Shown in pieces: positions 59,410-64,000 of a stretch of 64,000 bases of DNA (positions within the stretch are counted from its first letter, which is position 1; each line of letters starts with the position of its first letter). The position numbers were made by a program, and so were the translations under genes. Below the pieces are notes generated by a model. The model saw only the letters and a list, made by a program, of their open reading frames with translations. It was not told where the DNA came from and searched no databases. The stretch comes from Marasmius tenuissimus (Eukaryota; Basidiomycota; Agaricomycetes; Agaricales; Marasmiaceae): positions 2,108,001-2,172,000 of the forward strand of contig JAQOTA010000053.1 of NCBI GenBank assembly GCA_029532415.1, given 5' to 3'.

Positions 59410-60040
59410 CCGACTTAATGCGCGTCAACCTGCATTGTCTACGATCTAGCATGGCGACTCGAGATACATTTCGGGTACTTCGTGAGGAGATTTTGATGTC
59501 AACTACTTGAATTCCGAAACGCAGACCCTCCTAACTCCGAAAGGTAGACCATTCCAGGCTGTCGACTGAGCCACGAAGGACAGATGGGGCGGGCAATCGA
59601 ATTTGAGAATGCCATTCATGATATTCAGTCATAATCATTCACGGCCAAACCGGGTTGTACGAACGCAACTTGGAATTAACGCATATTTGTGTTATCCGCT
59701 TAGCGATCTTTTCGGCTGTCTCATCATCACCGCTCATGTTGAAACCACTCGAAGCCAGACGCTACCTAGCCCCGCAATTTCAAGGAGTATGCCTCCGTGT
59801 TTCGACGGTCAACAGTATCGGACTATATTACAGTTCAGTCAGAATCTATCAACATCACGGATCCATCGCGCATCATCCAGATGGTGTTGCCCTAGTTTCC
59901 ACATGCGTTGCTTCCGCGCATTGATGCAAGTGATGTGTATGGTTGTGGACGGCGCCAGACCGCGCCTCTATTGAAAGAGGCATGTATAAAAGCACAACTA
60001 GACCACTGTGGTGATCACCGGTTCCAACTGAACTTTCCCC
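59410..60040 (+). repeat. upstream block of tandem unit 3
   Basis: Third copy of the promoter block, with GCGTCAACCTGCATTGTCTA, GAAGCCAGACGCTACC and the TATA element GTATAAAAGC at 59984-59993. Closely like unit 1 in its central part and like unit 2 at its start. Confidence 0.75.
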
Positions 60041-60051
60041 TCCTTTTCGCA

Positions 60052-61065
60052 ATGTTCATGGTTAACGCTCTCGTCCTTCTTCTCCCTCTTGCCGTCCTTG
60101 CCACTCCCCTCGAGAACAGGGCCGCAAACCCCAAGCGTGGTATTGCCTACCCGCAGGAAATTCGTCCTCCGCTCAACAAGATTCCGAGCGGTAGCGCCAT
60201 TTCCTGGGAGTATAACTGGAACAAGCCCGCCCCGGCGGGTCTCCCCTCGGGCATTCAGCATGTCCCGATGCAATGGGATGAGAGGGACATCGACAACCTC
60301 GTTAACCAAATTGGTGGCGCCAAAGTGTTACTCGTGAGTCCTTGCATCTCGGCGTCCTCGAGGCCACGTAGAGACTATGTATACCAATTGAATGCCGTTC
60401 CCGCCAACAGGGATTCAATGAACCCGAACGTAGCGACCAGGCTGCCATCTCTCCCGGCGACGCCGCGAACTTGTGGAAGAACAAGATCATGAAGGTCCCG
60501 AGTAGCGTGAGACTCGGTGGTCCTGCGGTCTCTGCTGGCCCCCAAGGTCAACAGTGGCTGAGGGACTTCTTCGCGGCTTGCAACGGTGGATGCCGTGTCG
60601 ACTTCCTTCCCATCCACTGGTACGGCGAGGGTGCAGCGAACTTCAACAAGTATGTTTCTGACATGCGCAACATGTTCAACCGCCCCATCTGGGTAACCGA
60701 GTTCGCTCCTACTGGTGGTGACGTCGCAGGTTGGTGTAGTTCATCCTACGAATGCTTTCTTCATTCAAATAACATCTCTCTAGCCTTCATGAGGGATACC
60801 ACCAAGTTCTTGGACAGCCAATCCTACGTCGAAAGATATGCTTGGTTCGCCTACGCTGTAAGTCCAATTGTTAGCTAAGAAGGTAGTAAAGCTCTAACCA
60901 GTTCTTTGCCCTTACCAGCCCAACCCATTCCGAGGCTTGAACAGCGGTGAGTGTCTTCTGCGTGTAGTGCATACCAACGACTGACTTGTAAACCATTCTC
61001 CAGGTCTACTTGATGGTAACAACAACCTCAACAACCTCGGAAAGATTTACATCAACAACGCCTGA
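60052..61065 (+). CDS. secreted GH128 endo-beta-1,3-glucanase, copy 3
   Basis: Exons 60052-60333, 60411-60729, 60784-60857, 60919-60946 and 61004-61065. The signal peptide is MFMVNALVLLLPLAVLATP. Motifs ISWEYNWNKPAP, GFNEPERSDQA, HWYGEGAANF and WVTEFAPTGGD are present, so both catalytic Glu residues stay. The second intron uses the weaker donor GTTGGT instead of GTGAGT in copies 1 and 2. The end is GLNSGLLDGNNNLNNL then GKIYINNA. It is closest to copy 2 in its first exon and in the CNGGCRVDF stretch. Its downstream partner, the seven-helix gene, is intact. Confidence 0.93.
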
Positions 61066-61359
61066 TGAATTCCCTGATCACAGACCGTCCGCGAGTTTTC
61101 TCTGGGCTGGACATGGGACTTCTACCGTCACTCGTTTCACATCTTATTTATAGTTAACTATCTTGGATAATCTGAATACCAATACTACTTACCAATACAT
61201 TCTTTTCTATCTCAACGCGACTCGGGCTTGACTTCCGCTAAGGGAACTGGTGGGATAGTGCTGGTTTGCCAATTTTCTTGGGTGAAGGGCAATCGTTCGA
61301 GTGCTGCGGGATACATTGGAGGTGTTGATACATGTGTGGCTATACATATGGCTATACTA

Positions 61360-63033
61360 TTAGTATGCCCTCGCACTTTGCTCCAGGACTGAGGGGTTCA
61401 GAGCATTTACGATATCCTCCTCGACGTCCGTACACTGATAATCAGCGTCCCCAGCCTTGATGAAAACCTTCAGCCGCAGGAAATAAGAGATCACATATCC
61501 AACGCACCAGGTATATTCGCGAGGTATTGGAACTACCGAAGAACCGCGAAGTCGAGGCTTCCCTGCGTGGGCAGGAGTTTGAGCCTTCAACAACGGTCCG
61601 TGTAAATTGCGACGTAGCTGCCCTAGCATCCTGGAACGTCCTGATTTCAGGAATTAAGCCAGGTCTAACCGTTGTAACTGCCGGATCGCCACCATAATCT
61701 GGCGGGTAAGTAGGAATACTTGGCGCACTTCGAGGGGGACCCGAAGCAAATTTGATAGTGAGGTGAGAGTTACGGGAGCGGAAACGCGGGAAGCCACTCG
61801 AATGCTGGATTTCAATGGCCTGTGAACAACAGTGGCTCGATTCCTGCGAGCTTTTGGTAACCCAGAAGACAGCGAGAGCGTTTATGATGACCTGAAAAGG
61901 GAAGAATCACTCAAGAGATCGGGGACGCGGGTTGTGAATACTCACATCTGTACCACAGGAACCTAAGCAAACCCATCCAAGCTGGTGGCCCCGCTGGTGT
62001 GTCAGAACACCGATGTTCACCAAAGAGGTCGTTAGAGCGACCGATGAAGCACTGGGATTATGTAGTTAGCACTGTAGAAGATAGAGAGCTGGGGGCCTTA
62101 CATCAATGTACGCAGGGCAATAAGCCTAATTTTTGGGTTCATAAGCCTCGAACGAAACAGAGGCCAAAGGAAAAGCCCGTTCAAAAAGAGGTTGATAAAA
62201 CTGGTAACTGTGTTCAGCGGCGTGAAACCATAGGACCACATCTACTCACAGATCAAAGCCTAATAGGCTACCAGAGGAGTAAGGCTTCAGACCGATGATA
62301 CAGGACCCGTCTGACTCTCTCCAGTAACTCACACGTCCTAGCAGAACAGTGAATTTGAGCTATCATGTTGGGCTAAGTCTGGAGTGATTCTCACCGACTA
62401 CCATAGTCGTAACCACACCAACATAGATAAAAAGTGACGCCATGCAAGTCAAGTAGACACGGGAATGGAAGCGATTCATGCCCGGTGAAGACCAAACCAC
62501 GAAGACTTTTTCAGCTAAAGGGGCGCCAGCGAGCTCAGGATCATGCCCGCATATAGAGAAAAGAATAAACCTACTCAAGAAGCTGTAGATGAGCACTTTA
62601 GACGTCGCGTAGAACGCGACGCAGATAAAAATCCCCCCAGCACAAGCCCCTTGTGAATCTTCGAGTCCGATACCGAAAATCAAGATACCGCCTGTTGATT
62701 GTGTGAGGCACTTTCGATTTTGCCAGAGGGACTGAACGGACTCGAGAACAGAAACAGCCAGGAGTCCACAAAAATCAAGATTATGCAGAGCCTGGGCCAG
62801 CGAATTGACCTGATTGAGGCAAAGCTGGAGATTGACTCTACGCGTCGGGACACACAGTGAGCCAGAAGAGACAGTCCTGATCATCTCTATCGGTCAACGC
62901 AGAAAGAGGTAATGAAGGCTAGAGTCTCACCGAAGAAGTAAATGAGGGAGCTTAGAATCTGCATTCCAGGAGATGGGAAATGAGATGGGAAATGAACCGC
63001 CATAATGAAGGCGGTCGGAGATGAGCTCGACAT
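61360..63033 (-). CDS. seven-helix membrane protein, Agaricomycete-specific family
   Basis: About six exons splice in frame on the minus strand. The start is one of two ATGs (63031-63033 or 62962-62964, the second reading MQILSSLIYFF). Membrane segments include CGLLAVSVLESVQSLW, CAGGIFICVAFYATSKVLIY, VYLTCMASLFIYVGVVTTMVV, FINLFLNGLFLWPLF, VALTTSLVNIGVLT and VIINALAVFWVT. Between them RESDGSCIIGLKP is a family hallmark, and a short CLGSCGTD loop precedes the last helix. A long cytosolic tail, rich in Pro and Ser, ends TDVEEDIVNALNPSV and LEQSARAY. The topology recalls G-protein-coupled receptors, though I know no Pfam name. Decayed copies lie at 56225 and 58622. Confidence 0.75.
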
Positions 63034-63823
63034 AGGCTTTAGGTCGGTTTTCCACGACCAATAGAGGATGGACAAGTCAAGAGGGTATGCATAGCTAGTC
63101 AAGGGTTAGCCGACTCTATGATCGTACCCAAAACGGAGGCATTCTTGTTGGAATGTGGAACTTCGTCGCGTCGGGTGGCGGATGGAACATTGAACGTCCG
63201 CCAGATCTGCCACCTGACTCCGACACAGCCTGACATCAAGGGTGTTGGGAAGTTCGAGGCTTCGAGCCTCAGCATATATAGCTCCGAAATAGGAAATCCA
63301 CTGATCGAAGTTCAAATATGGTGATATTAGACGGATAATAACCACCACTTAGGTTTGGCTTTTATATTTTTATGCGATCGCGCAGCAAAGTTAAAAGGGA
63401 GGTGGGTATGAAAGCGCAGGAGCCACAAGCCGGCAAGAGGAGGAAGAGATCGGAAAGGTGGGAAGTGAGACGTGAGAAGTTCGAGAGCTAGCGCTGTAAG
63501 CGCTCAAGGATTTAGAAATTGCCGGAACGGGCGCTTATTTAACTACTTGGCCCGCGTTAGTACGTGCAACAGACATCTTTGGGCAGTTCTGACAGGGCGG
63601 CCAAGGCTCACAACCTCTGATGATCGCTCAATTTCCAGACGGCTTACTGATCATCTGTGCGGAAGCGCCACAAATCATATCCAAGAGGTGCAAAAGCACT
63701 CAGAGAGCATAAGAAATATAGACAAGCCAAATGCTGAGGCTTCTCCTCAGTCCTGGTACAACTTCATAATCATCCGGGTTCCAATGCTACAATTACACTA
63801 CGAAAAATGCTCGGGTTCGAGTT
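63034..63823. other. intergenic region before the ACC deaminase-like gene
   Basis: About 0.8 kb with only short frames; it holds the promoter of the seven-helix gene (minus) and the 3' flank of the next gene. Confidence 0.5.
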
Positions 63824-64000
63824 CATCAAACCTTTACTTCCATATCCGAGTATGCGTTCAGAGCCAACTGGCCTCCCAAATGAGCATACAACACGTTCCC
63901 GTCCTTGATTTCGCCCCTACGTATCATGTCTATCATTCCTGCGAGACTCTTGCCCTCGTATACCGGGTCAGTGATAAACGCGTCCATTCGTGCCCCGTAT
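63824..64000 (-). CDS. ACC deaminase / D-cysteine desulfhydrase-like PLP enzyme, C-terminal part
   Basis: The minus strand from the window edge reads [20 protein letters not shown], then [20 protein letters not shown] and [15 protein letters not shown], with TGA at 63824-63826. DPVYEGKS and LYAHLGG are marks of the 1-aminocyclopropane-1-carboxylate deaminase branch of fold-type II PLP enzymes. The enzyme would convert ACC (the ethylene precursor) to 2-oxobutyrate and ammonia, or split D-cysteine; the deciding residues are outside the window. The catalytic Lys is also outside. Partial only because of the window end. Confidence 0.88.

Noticed and set aside
1..64000. CRISPR arrays, bacterial operons or prophage
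   Set aside because: No direct-repeat arrays with spacers and no prokaryotic gene layout; genes are intron-rich and eukaryotic.

Overview
The window is nuclear DNA of a filamentous basidiomycete, most likely an agaricomycete of the Agaricales type. Almost every gene is split by 45-80 nt introns with GT-AG or occasionally GC-AG ends. The protein families also fit: a GH128 beta-1,3-glucanase family, divergent G-alpha, BTB/POZ and F-box proteins of the mushroom type, an Agaricomycete seven-helix membrane family, and a trifunctional Fol1. Exon joins below were made by hand from splice signals and protein homology, so ends of divergent genes are approximate.

Layout. 0-3.3 kb: two tandem FAD-linked oxidases (the first cut by the window edge). 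3.5-6.2 kb: cytosolic Hsp90 behind a heat-shock element. 6.7-8.9 kb: glycerol kinase (minus). 9.8-11.4 kb: a frameshifted F-box relic. 11.9-12.4 kb: a small tail-anchored protein. 12.8-17.5 kb: a large Zn2Cys6 transcription factor (minus). 19.8-21.6 kb: mitochondrial Obg GTPase (minus). 22.0-23.3 kb: a conserved multi-pass membrane protein. 25.3-29.4 kb: two tandem aquaglyceroporins. 30.3-31.9 kb: a Trf4-type nucleotidyltransferase (minus). 32.4-34.0 kb: a small hypothetical gene and an L28e ribosomal protein gene that lacks its normal C-terminus. 36.3-37.4 kb: BTB/POZ protein. 37.7-39.7 kb: a G-alpha subunit whose switch II glutamine is a cysteine.

42.1-53.8 kb is a dense housekeeping block: exopolyphosphatase and EMC2 (divergent, 66 bp apart), ChaC gamma-glutamylcyclotransferase, a hypothetical protein, AP-1 sigma, ribosomal protein eS30 with a box C/D snoRNA in its last intron, the trifunctional folate enzyme Fol1, and signal peptidase Sec11. 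53.9-63.1 kb is a young tandem array. A unit of about 2.75 kb, made of a conserved promoter, a secreted GH128 glucanase (+) and a convergent seven-helix membrane gene (-), is present three times. All three glucanases look intact, but the membrane gene survives only in the last unit and is decayed in the first two. The window ends in the 3' part of an ACC deaminase-type PLP enzyme.

Functional links: glycerol kinase and two aquaglyceroporins could take up and phosphorylate glycerol. Sec11, EMC2 and AP-1 sigma all serve the secretory route that the GH128 enzymes and the FAD oxidases use. No CRISPR, operon, prophage or clear intact transposon was seen. I did not find an evidently new defence or biosynthetic system. 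The strongest unexpected items are the snoRNA, the duplicated and decaying GH128/seven-helix unit, the altered L28e copy, the Hsp90 substitutions and the GTPase-impaired-looking G-alpha.
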